A stretch of DNA of 64,000 bases from Hylemonella gracilis (GTDB lineage: Bacteria > Pseudomonadota > Gammaproteobacteria > Burkholderiales > Burkholderiaceae_C). The DNA is taken from positions 1,761,501 through 1,825,500 of the forward strand of contig NZ_CP031395.1 in assembly GCF_004328645.1 (NCBI RefSeq). The letters are read 5' to 3'. The position numbers and the translations under genes were made by a program. Positions 53,722-62,388 of this stretch are shown piece after piece (the stretch's first letter is position 1; each line of letters opens with the position of its first letter). The notes under the pieces are model-generated. The model was not told the origin of the DNA, made no database searches, and saw nothing but the letters and a program-made list of their open reading frames with translations.

Positions 53722-54845
53722 CCCCTGCCTGGCTGATCCGCCTGCGTGCCGCGGTCTCGCGCCTGCTACCCGCCACACTGTTCGGGCGCCTGGCCTTGCT
53801 GCTCTTCGTCGCGGTGTTGGCCAGTCACCTGCTCGCGCTGACGGTGCTTTTTGAGTTGCGCCCCGGGCCTCAATGGCGTGGGCCGCCCCCCGGCCCTGGT
53901 GACTTTCACGGGGCCGCCATCGCGCCCTGGCCCGCATCGCCGCCTGGCTCATCCGAGCCACCACGACCGCCACCACCGCCCGGCGGGCTGTTGCACCTGG
54001 GCGCCAGCATGTTGCTGGACATCGGGGTCCGGCTGGGTGCGTTGATGCTGGCCGCCTGGGTCGGCGCGCGCTGGTTGTCGCGACCAATCAGCCGCTTGGC
54101 CCACGCCGCGCGCGAGCTGGGTCAGGACGTGCACCGCCCCCCGCTGCCGGAGGAGGGTGCCCAGGAGTTCCGCGAGGCCAGTCGCGTGTTCAACCAGATG
54201 CAAGCCCAGTTGCGCCGGCAGTTGGAGGAGCGTGATCGCTTCGTCGCGGCGGTCTCGCACGATCTGCGCACGCCGCTGACGCGCTTGCGCCTGCGTGCCG
54301 AATCCCTGGCCGATCCGCGCGAGCGGCGGGGTTTCCAGCAGGACATCGAAGGCATGGAAGAGATGATCCGCGCGACACTGGATTACCTGCGCGGCGCGGC
54401 TGACGAAGAGTCCTTCGTCCTGCTGGACGTCGGCGCGCTGGTGACGAGCCTGGCCGACGACCATCCGGCCGGACCCCGGGCCGTGCGCGTCGAGGGCGCG
54501 GCGCGGGCCGTGCGCGTCCAACCCTCGGCCTTGCGACGCGCCATCGGCAATCTGGTCGACAACGCGATCCGCTACGGCGAGCAGGCCCACATCCGTCTGC
54601 GCGACGAACCGGGGCGTTTGTGCATCGAGGTCAACGACCGCGGGCCCGGCATTCCACCAGAGCAACTGGAGCAGGTGTTCGAGCCGTTTTACCGCCTGGA
54701 GTCCTCCCGCAATCGGCACACCGGGGGTGTCGGTCTGGGCCTGGCCATCGCCCGTGACATCGCGCGGCGCCAGGGCGGCAGCCTGACCCTGCGCAATCTG
54801 CCCAGGAGCGGCTTGCAGGCGGTGCTGGAATTGCCGCGCAGGTAG
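53715..54845 (+). CDS. Sensor histidine kinase with a proline-rich periplasmic loop
   Basis: A 376-aa membrane kinase paired with the upstream regulator. TM1 is at about 24-46, a periplasmic loop at 47-96, TM2 at 97-118, HAMP about 118-170. The phosphoacceptor is His182 in AAVSHDLRTPLTRLRLRAE. The ATPase has IGNLVDNAIRYG, NDRGPGIP and GGVGLGLAIARDIARRQGG. The loop is nearly all Pro and Gly (17 Pro in residues 50-89), so there is no folded sensor domain. A GTG start overlaps the regulator gene by 7 nt. Confidence 0.94.
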   Translation: MLAPAWLIRLRAAVSRLLPATLFGRLALLLFVAVLASHLLALTVLFELRPGPQWRGPPPGPGDFHGAAIAPWPASPPGSSEPPRPPPPPGGLLHLGASMLLDIGVRLGALMLAAWVGARWLSRPISRLAHAARELGQDVHRPPLPEEGAQEFREASRVFNQMQAQLRRQLEERDRFVAAVSHDLRTPLTRLRLRAESLADPRERRGFQQDIEGMEEMIRATLDYLRGAADEESFVLLDVGALVTSLADDHPAGPRAVRVEGAARAVRVQPSALRRAIGNLVDNAIRYGEQAHIRLRDEPGRLCIEVNDRGPGIPPEQLEQVFEPFYRLESSRNRHTGGVGLGLAIARDIARRQGGSLTLRNLPRSGLQAVLELPRR

Positions 54846-55009
54846 CGCGTCGCGTCCTGACCGCGTAGCTCTGGGTGAGCCAGGCGCCGCCAGAACCCGT
54901 AGACCGGACACGGGTGGCGCAAGCCGGGGACAATGCGGGATTGGCATGCGTGTTCTGGCCGCATGCGCCTGAAAGCCCTGGCTTTGGGCTTTGCATCGAG
55001 GAAACCCGC

Positions 55010-56032
55010 ATGAACGACAAGACCATCCTGCAGCAGTTCCCCCTGGGCGCGCCACCCTGGCCCACCCTGGATCCTTTCTTGTTCTGTGTCCACCACAAGG
55101 ACGCCTACCCCAAAGGCAATGGCGAGTTCGGTCCAGCGGCGTCACTGACGGGGCGCGCCATCGGCCAGGACTTCGCCAACAAGGATGGCTGGAACATGTA
55201 CCACGGTGAGACCGTGCCCGGCTTCCCAGCCCATCCGCACCGCGGCTTCGAGACCGTGACCATCGTGCGCGACGGTCTGATCGACCATGCCGACTCCCTG
55301 GGCGCGGCCGCGCGTTTTGGCGAGGGCGACGTGCAATGGATCACCGCCGGACAGGGCATTGTTCACTCCGAAATGTTCCCCCTGCTGCACGGCGACCGTG
55401 AGAACCCCGCCGAGCTGTTCCAGATCTGGCTCAACCTGCCCGCACGCAACAAGATGGTGGCGCCACACTTCACCATGTTCTGGGGGCCGCAGATTCCGCG
55501 CATCGAGGCCGAGGGCGTGAATCTGCGGGTGATCGCTGGCGCCTTTCCCGCAGCGGGTCAGACGCTGGCACCGCCACCCGATTCCTGGGCCTCGCAGCCT
55601 GAAGCGGACGTGGCGATCTGGACGCTCAAGCTGGCGGCTGGCGCCCGTCTGACCTTGCCTCCTGCACGGCCCGGGACACGTCGCGTGCTGTATTTCTTCG
55701 AAGGGCAGAGCCTGAGCCTCAATGGCGAGACGGTCGAGGGGCGCGCGGGCATTGAGATGTCGGCGGCGCAGCCCGTGGAATTGGTCAACGGCCGCGCACC
55801 GGCCGACATTCTGGTGCTGCAAGGCCGGCCGATTGCCGAACCGGTGGCGCAGTACGGGCCGTTCGTGATGAACACTCAGGCCGAGATCCAGCAGGCTTTC
55901 ACGGACTACCGCCGCACCCAGTTCGGGGGCTGGCCCTGGCCAGCGTCCGATCCGGTGCATGGCGCCGAGGCTGGCCGCTTCGCACGCCACCCCGATGGTC
56001 GTACCGAGGCGCCGTCGCTGGCGCAGGGGTAA
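55010..56032 (+). CDS. Pirin family protein
   Basis: A 340-aa bicupin. The metal-binding motif HPHRGFETVTIV is near residue 80, with VQWITAGQGIVHSEM following. The C-terminal cupin contains RRVLYFFEGQSLSLNGETVEGRAGIEMSA. Some pirins have quercetin 2,3-dioxygenase activity, but the physiological role in bacteria is unclear. The start MNDKTILQQFPLG has GAGGAAA about 5 nt upstream. No obvious partner gene is adjacent. Confidence 0.93.
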   Translation: MNDKTILQQFPLGAPPWPTLDPFLFCVHHKDAYPKGNGEFGPAASLTGRAIGQDFANKDGWNMYHGETVPGFPAHPHRGFETVTIVRDGLIDHADSLGAAARFGEGDVQWITAGQGIVHSEMFPLLHGDRENPAELFQIWLNLPARNKMVAPHFTMFWGPQIPRIEAEGVNLRVIAGAFPAAGQTLAPPPDSWASQPEADVAIWTLKLAAGARLTLPPARPGTRRVLYFFEGQSLSLNGETVEGRAGIEMSAAQPVELVNGRAPADILVLQGRPIAEPVAQYGPFVMNTQAEIQQAFTDYRRTQFGGWPWPASDPVHGAEAGRFARHPDGRTEAPSLAQG

Positions 56033-56094
56033 ACAAGCCGCGCCGCGTGGGCTGTGGCCGTGGCAGGGTGTGCTCGCAGAGGCGCGGGAGGGGG

Positions 56095-56385
56095 TTAAGG
56101 GCCGGGCTGAACCGGTGCGTCGGCACCGTCGTCGCGTGTCTGGCCCGTTTCGCCCACCCAGGTGAAGCGCGGTTGGCGTCGGCCGTCCACCACCACGTCT
56201 TCCTGGAACATGGCTGCGGGCCGCACCCACAGGCCGCGCTCGCCATACAGCGCGCGGTACAGCGTCATGGGTTCCAGTGTCTCGCTGTGGCGCACGGTGC
56301 CCAGCACCTCGTAGGGCAGGTTCTTGTAGTGCCGGTAGAGGCCGGGCCGCGTCTCGATCAGTGGGGGTAGGGTGTCGTCCACCAT
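56095..56385 (-). CDS. DUF1653 protein
   Basis: A 96-aa soluble protein with the DUF1653 pattern: PGLYRHYKNLPYEVLGTVRHSETLEPMTLYRALYGERGLWVRP, then MFQEDVVVDGRRQPRF. The ATG giving MVDDTLPPLIETRPG is chosen; a longer frame would overlap the upstream gene. It lies 13 nt after the BPSS1780-type gene. Function unknown. Confidence 0.85.
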   Translation of the reverse strand: MVDDTLPPLIETRPGLYRHYKNLPYEVLGTVRHSETLEPMTLYRALYGERGLWVRPAAMFQEDVVVDGRRQPRFTWVGETGQTRDDGADAPVQPGP

Positions 56386-56398
56386 GGTGCCCAGCGCA

Positions 56399-57187
56399 TC
56401 AAGCCTCGGTGGGCGTGGTTTCTTCCGACACGACAAAGCTGTCGTTGAAAGTGAACCAGATCGAGGTGATGAACATGGCGCCCATCAGCAAGGACACGGG
56501 CATCAGTCCCACGCCGAGGATGTCGGCTTGGCCGAGCAAAACGCTGAGCAGGATCATGCCAAAGGCCACCAGCAGGCTCAGACCCGACCACGCCAGGGTG
56601 TAGAGCGTGAAGGCCCAGAAGTTGCGCGCGCAGGCGACGAAACTGAAAAACAGGCTGCGCACGGGCGGCACGTCATGCCAATGCACCAGCGCGGGCGCGT
56701 GCCAGAACAGCATGTTCAGCGGCACGTAAAGCGCCATGGAAATCCAGACCGCGTTGCGAAAGGCGCTGGAATCGACGAGCTCCGCCGTGATCGGGCCACC
56801 GAAGAGGTACATGCGCGCGAACAGGCCGCCATCGGCCAGGGCGGACAGACCCAGCACCAGCGCCAGGCCGACCGCGTAGGCCAAACCCAGCACCAGCATG
56901 GCGCGGGCGCGTTGCTTGCCGGCGCGGAAGGCGCTGAGCAGGATGGCAGGCATGGGGAACTTGCCCGAGGCCGCTTCGCGTGTGGCCGCCATGAAACCCA
57001 GGGTGGCGGCCGGCAGCAGGGCCAGGGCCAGCACGCCGCCGACATAAGGAATCAGGCTGACGACCGAGACGATCGCGATGAACAAGAGGAAGAGGCCCGA
57101 GAAGGCCAGGGGCTGGCGCCAGAAGGTGCGCAGACCGGCGCGGAACCAGGCGAGGCCCGTGCGGGCGGGGACGAGGTGGAGTTTCAT
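56399..57187 (-). CDS. BPSS1780 family membrane protein
   Basis: A 262-aa integral membrane protein with six predicted segments, of the type usually called BPSS1780 family. The N-terminus MKLHLVPARTGLAWFRAGLRTFWRQPLAFSGLFLLF is characteristic. Function unknown. Its start overlaps the thrB stop by 4 nt, and DUF1653 follows, so all three are probably one transcript. Confidence 0.87.
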   Translation of the reverse strand: MKLHLVPARTGLAWFRAGLRTFWRQPLAFSGLFLLFIAIVSVVSLIPYVGGVLALALLPAATLGFMAATREAASGKFPMPAILLSAFRAGKQRARAMLVLGLAYAVGLALVLGLSALADGGLFARMYLFGGPITAELVDSSAFRNAVWISMALYVPLNMLFWHAPALVHWHDVPPVRSLFFSFVACARNFWAFTLYTLAWSGLSLLVAFGMILLSVLLGQADILGVGLMPVSLLMGAMFITSIWFTFNDSFVVSEETTPTEA

Positions 57188-58251
57188 GCGGTGAGGGCGG
57201 GAAGGTGCACAGGCGGTGGGGCGGCCAACAGCTCAGCGGCCAGGAGTGGCTGCCTGACGCGCTGGCGCAGTACGCGTTCGAAGTGGGTGGGGTCGTGGGG
57301 CTTGAGCAGGCTGGCCTCGCGCGGCAGATGGAAATCCCACAGGCGGGAGATCCAGAAACGCAGCGCGCCGGCGCGCAGCAGCGCAGGCAGCAGCGCACGC
57401 TCGGCCGCGCTCAGCGGCCGTACCGCGGCGTAGGCGCGCAGGAAGGCCACGCTGCGCGGCAGGTCGGTGACCCCCGTGGCGAGGTCGATGCACCAGTCAT
57501 TGAGGCAGACCGCCACGTCGAACAGCAGGGTGTCCACGCCCGCGAAATAGAAATCAAAGAAACCCGTCAGCTTGGGCGCTTCGCGCGAGCCGTCGAACAT
57601 CACGTTGTCACGAAACAGGTCAGCGTGGATGGGGCCGCGCGGCAGCGCCGCGTAGGATGGCGTGTCCACCACGTGATTCTGGTAGGCCAGCTCAGCGAGG
57701 ATCAGGGTCCGTTGCGCGGCGTCCAGGTGGGGCAGCACCAGGGGCACGGTCTCGTTCCACCACGGCAGGCCACGCAGATTGGGCTGGCTGCGTCCATAGT
57801 CCTGGCCGGCCAGGTGCATGCGCGCCAGCATCGCGCCCACCGCCTCGCAGTGCGCCTCCCCGGGCGTCAGCTCGCTGGCGCCGCGCAGGCGATTCACCAC
57901 GGCGGCCGGTTTGCTGCAGAGTTCGTGCAGGATGTCCTCGCTCCCGGCCTGGGCGTGACCCTCGGCGGATGGGCGGGCGGCCGGGTCCGGCACCGGGATG
58001 CCGGCGCGCGCCAAGTGCTTCATCAGGTGCAGGTAGAAGGGCAGTTGAGCGGCGCTCAGGCGTTCGAACAGGGTGAGCACGTAGTTGCCCTGCATGGGCT
58101 GGCCGTCCGGGCCGAGCCGCTCGGTCGTCACGAAGTAGTTGGTGTTCTCGATGCCGCCCTGGATGCCGCGCAGTTCCTGCAATTCGCCCAGGCCGAGTTG
58201 CTGCATCAGTTCGCGGGCCTGGTCGGGCGTGACTTCGGTGAAAACGGCCAT
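57184..58251 (-). CDS. thrB: Homoserine kinase, ThrB2 (kinase-fold) type
   Basis: A 355-aa enzyme of the aminoglycoside-phosphotransferase-like fold, phosphorylating homoserine in threonine synthesis. It begins MAVFTEVTPDQARELM. Motifs are IQGGIENTNYFV near residue 30, the catalytic loop GPIHADLFRDNVMFDG and the metal motif GFFDFYFAG. At 355 aa it is slightly longer than the usual about 320, with a spacer around residues 92-112 (PSAEGHAQAGSEDI). thrC and hom are not in the window. Confidence 0.95.
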   Translation of the reverse strand: MAVFTEVTPDQARELMQQLGLGELQELRGIQGGIENTNYFVTTERLGPDGQPMQGNYVLTLFERLSAAQLPFYLHLMKHLARAGIPVPDPAARPSAEGHAQAGSEDILHELCSKPAAVVNRLRGASELTPGEAHCEAVGAMLARMHLAGQDYGRSQPNLRGLPWWNETVPLVLPHLDAAQRTLILAELAYQNHVVDTPSYAALPRGPIHADLFRDNVMFDGSREAPKLTGFFDFYFAGVDTLLFDVAVCLNDWCIDLATGVTDLPRSVAFLRAYAAVRPLSAAERALLPALLRAGALRFWISRLWDFHLPREASLLKPHDPTHFERVLRQRVRQPLLAAELLAAPPPVHLPALTA

Positions 58252-58339
58252 GCTGGAAAGTCAGGAGAGAAGGGCACGAGGGCCCGGGCGGGAGTGTCAG
58301 GGGTGCGGTGCGAACGTGGGGTCGGCGTGGCGGGTGCGA

Positions 58340-58699
58340 TCAATACGAGAAGATCTTCCAGCGCGCGCGGCCTTCTCCGTTGCCATCGCTGGTGGCGGGG
58401 TTGCGGTTGTTGCTCTCGGGCGTGATCTCGTAGGCTGGGGCCGTGCCCTTGCCGATCTTCGGGTTGACGGTGATGCTGCGCGTCTCGCCGCCCACGCGCA
58501 GTTCGTCGATGCGTGAGCCCTTGTCCTCGTGCTGGATCTGTTCGACGCGCTGGTCCGTACTGCGTTCAACCGTCTGATCGGCGGGTACCTTGTTCGCGAC
58601 TCCTGGCGCGGGCGCGGGGGCCTCGGAAGGCACCGTCTGCGCCTGGACGCAGGCCAGACCCAGGGTCAGCAAGGGAGGTAGGAGGCGGCGTGCGAACAT
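58340..58699 (-). CDS. DUF2782 exported protein
   Basis: A 119-aa protein with a signal peptide (MFARRLLPPLLTLGLACVQA). A Pro/Ala-rich stretch is followed by the DUF2782 core: EDKGSRIDELRVGGETRSITV, then PAYEITPE and RARWKIFSY at the end. It lies between thrB and polA, its usual position in betaproteobacteria. The start is set at the signal peptide; a -10-like TACAAT lies 7 nt before it. Function unknown. Confidence 0.88.
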   Translation of the reverse strand: MFARRLLPPLLTLGLACVQAQTVPSEAPAPAPGVANKVPADQTVERSTDQRVEQIQHEDKGSRIDELRVGGETRSITVNPKIGKGTAPAYEITPESNNRNPATSDGNGEGRARWKIFSY

Positions 58700-58706
58700 G
58701 GGCCGG

Positions 58707-58712
58707 ATTGTA
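58707..58712 (-). promoter_or_regulatory. Putative -10 element close to the DUF2782 start
   Basis: TACAAT, then CCGGCCC, then ATG (58699) on the minus strand. The 7-nt distance to the start codon predicts a leaderless or near-leaderless transcript. No Shine-Dalgarno site is visible. Confidence 0.45.
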
Positions 58713-58768
58713 GAGCGCGGGCCGACCGTGCCACCCGCGCGCGCCTGGGCTTCTCCCTTCGGCGCAGG

Positions 58769-58774
58769 CACAAT
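58769..58774 (+). promoter_or_regulatory. Putative -10 element close to the polA start
   Basis: CACAAT, then CCCCGTCC, then ATG at 58783. It is the counterpart of the element for DUF2782 on the other strand; the two starts are 83 bp apart. Confidence 0.35.
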
Positions 58775-58782
58775 CCCCGTCC

Positions 58783-61569
58783 ATGAGCGAAAAGAAAACC
58801 TTGCTGCTGGTGGACGGCTCCAGCTACCTGTACCGCGCCTTCCACGCCATGCCGGACCTGCGTGCTGTGCCGGGGGATCCGTCCAGTCCACCCACGGGGG
58901 CCATCCGCGGCATGATCAACATGCTGCAGAGCCTGCGCAAGGAGGTCACCGCCGACTACGCGGCCTGTGTGTTCGATGCCAAGGGACCCACCTTCCGCGA
59001 TGCCATCTACCCCGAGTACAAGGCGCAGCGCGCGCCCATGCCCGACGACCTGCGCGCGCAAATCATGCCCATCCACGAAGTCGTGCGCTTGATGGGCTGG
59101 GCCGTGCTGGACGTGCCTGGCGTGGAGGCCGATGACGTGATTGGAACCCTGGCCGTGACCGCCGCCGCGCAGGGTGTGGAAGTGCTCGTCAGCAGCGGCG
59201 ACAAGGACCTGAGCCAACTCGTCAACGAGCACATCGTCATCGTCGACACCATGAACGGCAAGCGGCGCGACGTGGCGGGCGTGACGGCGGAGTTCGGCGT
59301 GCCACCCGCCTTGATGGTGGACTATCAAACGCTGGTGGGGGATGCCATTGACAACGTGCCGGGCGTGGACAAGGTCGGTCCCAAGACCGCGGCCAAGTGG
59401 CTCACGGAATATGGCTCGCTGGACGCGCTGGTGGCGCGCGCGGCCGAGGTCAAGGGCGCGGCGGGCGAGAACCTGCGCAAGGCCTTGGACTGGCTGCCCA
59501 CGGGCCGCCAACTGCTGACCATCAAGACCGATTGCGACCTGAATGGCTGGGTGCCGGGGTTGCCTGCGCTCGATGCCGTGCGCATCGGCGCGCCGGACAA
59601 CGAGGCGCTCAAGGCCTTCTACGAGCAGTACGGCTTCAAGGGCCTGGCCAAGGCCCTGGGCTCGACCACCCCGTCTGCGGTGACGCAAGGCGGCACCGGC
59701 ACCGGGGAGCCCGGGCTGTTTGACGAACCGGCGCCCACGCCGTCCAGCGTGACCCGGGTGAATTACGAGACCATTTTCGACTGGGCCACCTTCGACCGCT
59801 GGCTGGCCCGACTTGAGGCCGCCGAACTGGTGGCGGTGGACACCGAAACCACCTCGCTCGACGAAATGGTGGCCGAGATCGTGGGCATCAGCTTCAGCGT
59901 CACGCCCGGCGAGGCAGCGTACGTCCCGTTGATGCACGACTACCCCGACGCGCCCGTGCAATTGCCGCGCGACGAGGTGTTGGCGAAGATGAAACCCTGG
60001 CTGGAAAACCCGTCCGCGCACAAACTGGGCCAGCACGTCAAGTACGACCGCCACGTGTTCGCCAACCACGGCATTGAGGTGCAGGGCTATGTGCATGACA
60101 CCATGCTGCAAAGCTATGTGCTGGAAGTGCACAAGCCGCATGGCCTGGCCAGCCTGGCCGAACGGCACCTGGGGCGCACGGGTATCAACTACGAAGACCT
60201 GTGTGGCAAGGGTGCCAAGCAGATTCCCTTCAGCCAGGTGTCCATCGACAAGGCGGCGGAATACTCCTGCGAGGACAGTGACCAGACCCTGGACGTGCAC
60301 CGCACGCTCTGGCCCCGTCTGGAAAAAGACGCCCAGGAGGGCGGCAAGCTCAAGGCCATCTACGAACTGGAAATCGCCAGCAGCGAAACCCTCTACCGCA
60401 TCGAACGCAACGGCGTGTTGATCGACGCCCCCACGCTGGCGCAGCAAAGCCATGAACTGGGGCAGCGCATCCTGGCGCTCGAGAGCGAGGCCTACGAGCT
60501 GGCCGGCCAGCCTTTCAACTTGGGGTCGCCCAAGCAGATCGGCGACATCTTCTTCGTCAAGCTGGGCCTGCCCATCGTCAAGAAGACCGCGACCGGTGCG
60601 CCCAGCACCGACGAGGAAGTGCTGGAGAAGCTGGCCGACGACTATCCGCTGCCCGCCAAGATCCTTGAACACCGCGGCCTGTCCAAACTCAAGGGCACCT
60701 ACACCGACAAGCTGGCGCAGATGGCCTTGCCGGGCACGGGGCGCGTGCACACGCACTACGCGCAGGCCGTGGCCGTGACAGGACGGCTGTCCAGCAACGA
60801 CCCGAACTTGCAGAACATCCCCATCCGCACGCCGGAAGGCCGACGCGTGCGTGAGGCTTTCATCGCGCCGCCGGGTTGCCTGATCGCCAGCGCGGACTAC
60901 TCGCAGATCGAGCTGCGCATCATGGCCCACCTCAGCGGCGACGCGGCCTTGCTGCTGGCCTTCCACGACGGCATGGACGTGCACCGCGCAACCGCCTCCG
61001 AAGTGTTCGGCCTGCCGACCAGCGCAGTCACGAGCGAGCAGCGCCGCTACGCAAAGACCATCAACTTCGGCCTGATCTACGGCATGAGCAGCTACGGCCT
61101 GGCCAAGAGCCTGGGCATCGACAACACCGCGGCCAAGAACTACATTGAGCGCTACTTCGACCGCTTCGCGGGCGTCAAGCGTTACATGGACGAGACCCGT
61201 GCCTCGGCCAAGGCCAAGGGCTATGTGGAGACCGTGTTCGGACGCCGCCTCTACCTGCCCGAGATCAATTCACCCAACGGCCCGCGCCGCAGTGGCGCCG
61301 AGCGCGCGGCCATCAACGCGCCCATGCAGGGCACGGCGGCCGACCTCATCAAGCTCAGCATGAACGAGGTGCAGCGCGTGCTCGACGCCGAAGGTCGCAA
61401 GACCAAGATGATCATGCAGGTACACGATGAACTGGTGTTCGAGGTGCCCGAGAGCGAGGTGGACTGGCTCAAGCGCGAAGTTCCCAGGTTGATGGCCGGG
61501 GTGGCCAAGCTCAAGGTGCCGCTGCTGGCCGAAGTCGGCGTTGGAATGAATTGGGACAAGGCGCACTGA
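58783..61569 (+). CDS. polA: DNA polymerase I
   Basis: A 928-aa three-domain enzyme for repair and Okazaki fragment processing. The 5'-3' exonuclease domain (about 1-300) has LVDGSSYLYRAFHA and VPGVEADDVIGTLA. The 3'-5' exonuclease has all motifs (VAVDTETTSLDEM; HVKYDRHVF; YSCED), so it should proofread. The polymerase has motif A ADYSQIELRIMAHLSGD near 705, motif B RRYAKTINFGLIYGMSSYG, and motif C VHDELVFEV near 881. The length matches the family. Confidence 0.98.
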   Translation: MSEKKTLLLVDGSSYLYRAFHAMPDLRAVPGDPSSPPTGAIRGMINMLQSLRKEVTADYAACVFDAKGPTFRDAIYPEYKAQRAPMPDDLRAQIMPIHEVVRLMGWAVLDVPGVEADDVIGTLAVTAAAQGVEVLVSSGDKDLSQLVNEHIVIVDTMNGKRRDVAGVTAEFGVPPALMVDYQTLVGDAIDNVPGVDKVGPKTAAKWLTEYGSLDALVARAAEVKGAAGENLRKALDWLPTGRQLLTIKTDCDLNGWVPGLPALDAVRIGAPDNEALKAFYEQYGFKGLAKALGSTTPSAVTQGGTGTGEPGLFDEPAPTPSSVTRVNYETIFDWATFDRWLARLEAAELVAVDTETTSLDEMVAEIVGISFSVTPGEAAYVPLMHDYPDAPVQLPRDEVLAKMKPWLENPSAHKLGQHVKYDRHVFANHGIEVQGYVHDTMLQSYVLEVHKPHGLASLAERHLGRTGINYEDLCGKGAKQIPFSQVSIDKAAEYSCEDSDQTLDVHRTLWPRLEKDAQEGGKLKAIYELEIASSETLYRIERNGVLIDAPTLAQQSHELGQRILALESEAYELAGQPFNLGSPKQIGDIFFVKLGLPIVKKTATGAPSTDEEVLEKLADDYPLPAKILEHRGLSKLKGTYTDKLAQMALPGTGRVHTHYAQAVAVTGRLSSNDPNLQNIPIRTPEGRRVREAFIAPPGCLIASADYSQIELRIMAHLSGDAALLLAFHDGMDVHRATASEVFGLPTSAVTSEQRRYAKTINFGLIYGMSSYGLAKSLGIDNTAAKNYIERYFDRFAGVKRYMDETRASAKAKGYVETVFGRRLYLPEINSPNGPRRSGAERAAINAPMQGTAADLIKLSMNEVQRVLDAEGRKTKMIMQVHDELVFEVPESEVDWLKREVPRLMAGVAKLKVPLLAEVGVGMNWDKAH

Positions 61570-61653
61570 GAAACGCCGCGTCTGAATGCGGGGCCGAACC
61601 GAACCGCGGCGATGCACAAGGACACATGAGGAACGGAAGAAGAGGCTAAGAAG

Positions 61654-62370
61654 ATGAGTGAATTGCTGTTTTACGAAAAACCCGTGATCCTGAACCGCGA
61701 GCGACACAAGAAGCTGCGCGTCAAGGCCATGGACGATGGTTTCGCGTTTTCGGGGGGCGTCAATTCCGTGCCGCTGACGGGCATCGAGTTCTTCGAGGCC
61801 AGTCGCGACATGACGGTGTTGTTCAACAAAGGCAAGGACGGGTACTTCCCCGTGGTCATGATGTCGCTGTCCAGCAGCGGCCATGAGCTGGTGGACGCGC
61901 AGGGCAACTGGCAGGGCAGCTATGTGCCCGCATTCATCCGTCGTTATCCCTTTGCCCTGACGGCGGACGGCGCGGTCTGCTTCGATGAAACAAGTCGGGC
62001 ACTGTCTGAGACCGAAGGTGAGTTGCTGTTCACGGAGAATGGCAATTCGCCGGCGCTGGAGCGGGTATTGGCGTTTCTGCACCAGTTCGAGACCGAAGTA
62101 CGACGCACGCGTGATTTCTGCGAGGCGCTGGCACAGAAGGGATTGCTCGCGCCTTTCGAGGTTGAAGTTCGGCCTCGGGACGGTGGCCGTGCCGTGCGCT
62201 TGCAAGGTCTGCACGCGGTCAACACCCAGAAATTCTCTGAACTGCGCGGCGACACGCTGGAACTCTGGTTCACCAAGAGCTGGGTGGCCTGGATTTACGC
62301 TCACCTGCATTCCATCGGCGCGCTGGGCAAGCTCTCGTCCGACAAGGCCCCGCCGTCCCGCCCGCACTGA
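61654..62370 (+). CDS. SapC family protein
   Basis: A 238-aa protein of the SapC family (named after a Campylobacter S-layer-associated protein), distinct from the peptide transporter SapC. Characteristic sequence: FYEKPVILNRERHKKLRVK, then GYFPVVMMSLSSSGHELVDAQGNWQGSYVPAFIRRYPF, and FSELRGDTLELWFTKSWVAWIYAHLHSIG. No signal peptide or membrane segment is seen. AAGAAG lies just upstream of the ATG. Its function is not established. 83 bp separate it from polA. Confidence 0.92.
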   Translation: MSELLFYEKPVILNRERHKKLRVKAMDDGFAFSGGVNSVPLTGIEFFEASRDMTVLFNKGKDGYFPVVMMSLSSSGHELVDAQGNWQGSYVPAFIRRYPFALTADGAVCFDETSRALSETEGELLFTENGNSPALERVLAFLHQFETEVRRTRDFCEALAQKGLLAPFEVEVRPRDGGRAVRLQGLHAVNTQKFSELRGDTLELWFTKSWVAWIYAHLHSIGALGKLSSDKAPPSRPH

Positions 62371-62388
62371 AGGGCGACGAGCCGGGCA

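Noticed and set aside
58666..60984. A 772-codon minus-strand open frame opposite polA
   Set aside because: Antisense artefact of a GC-rich gene; no recognisable motif.
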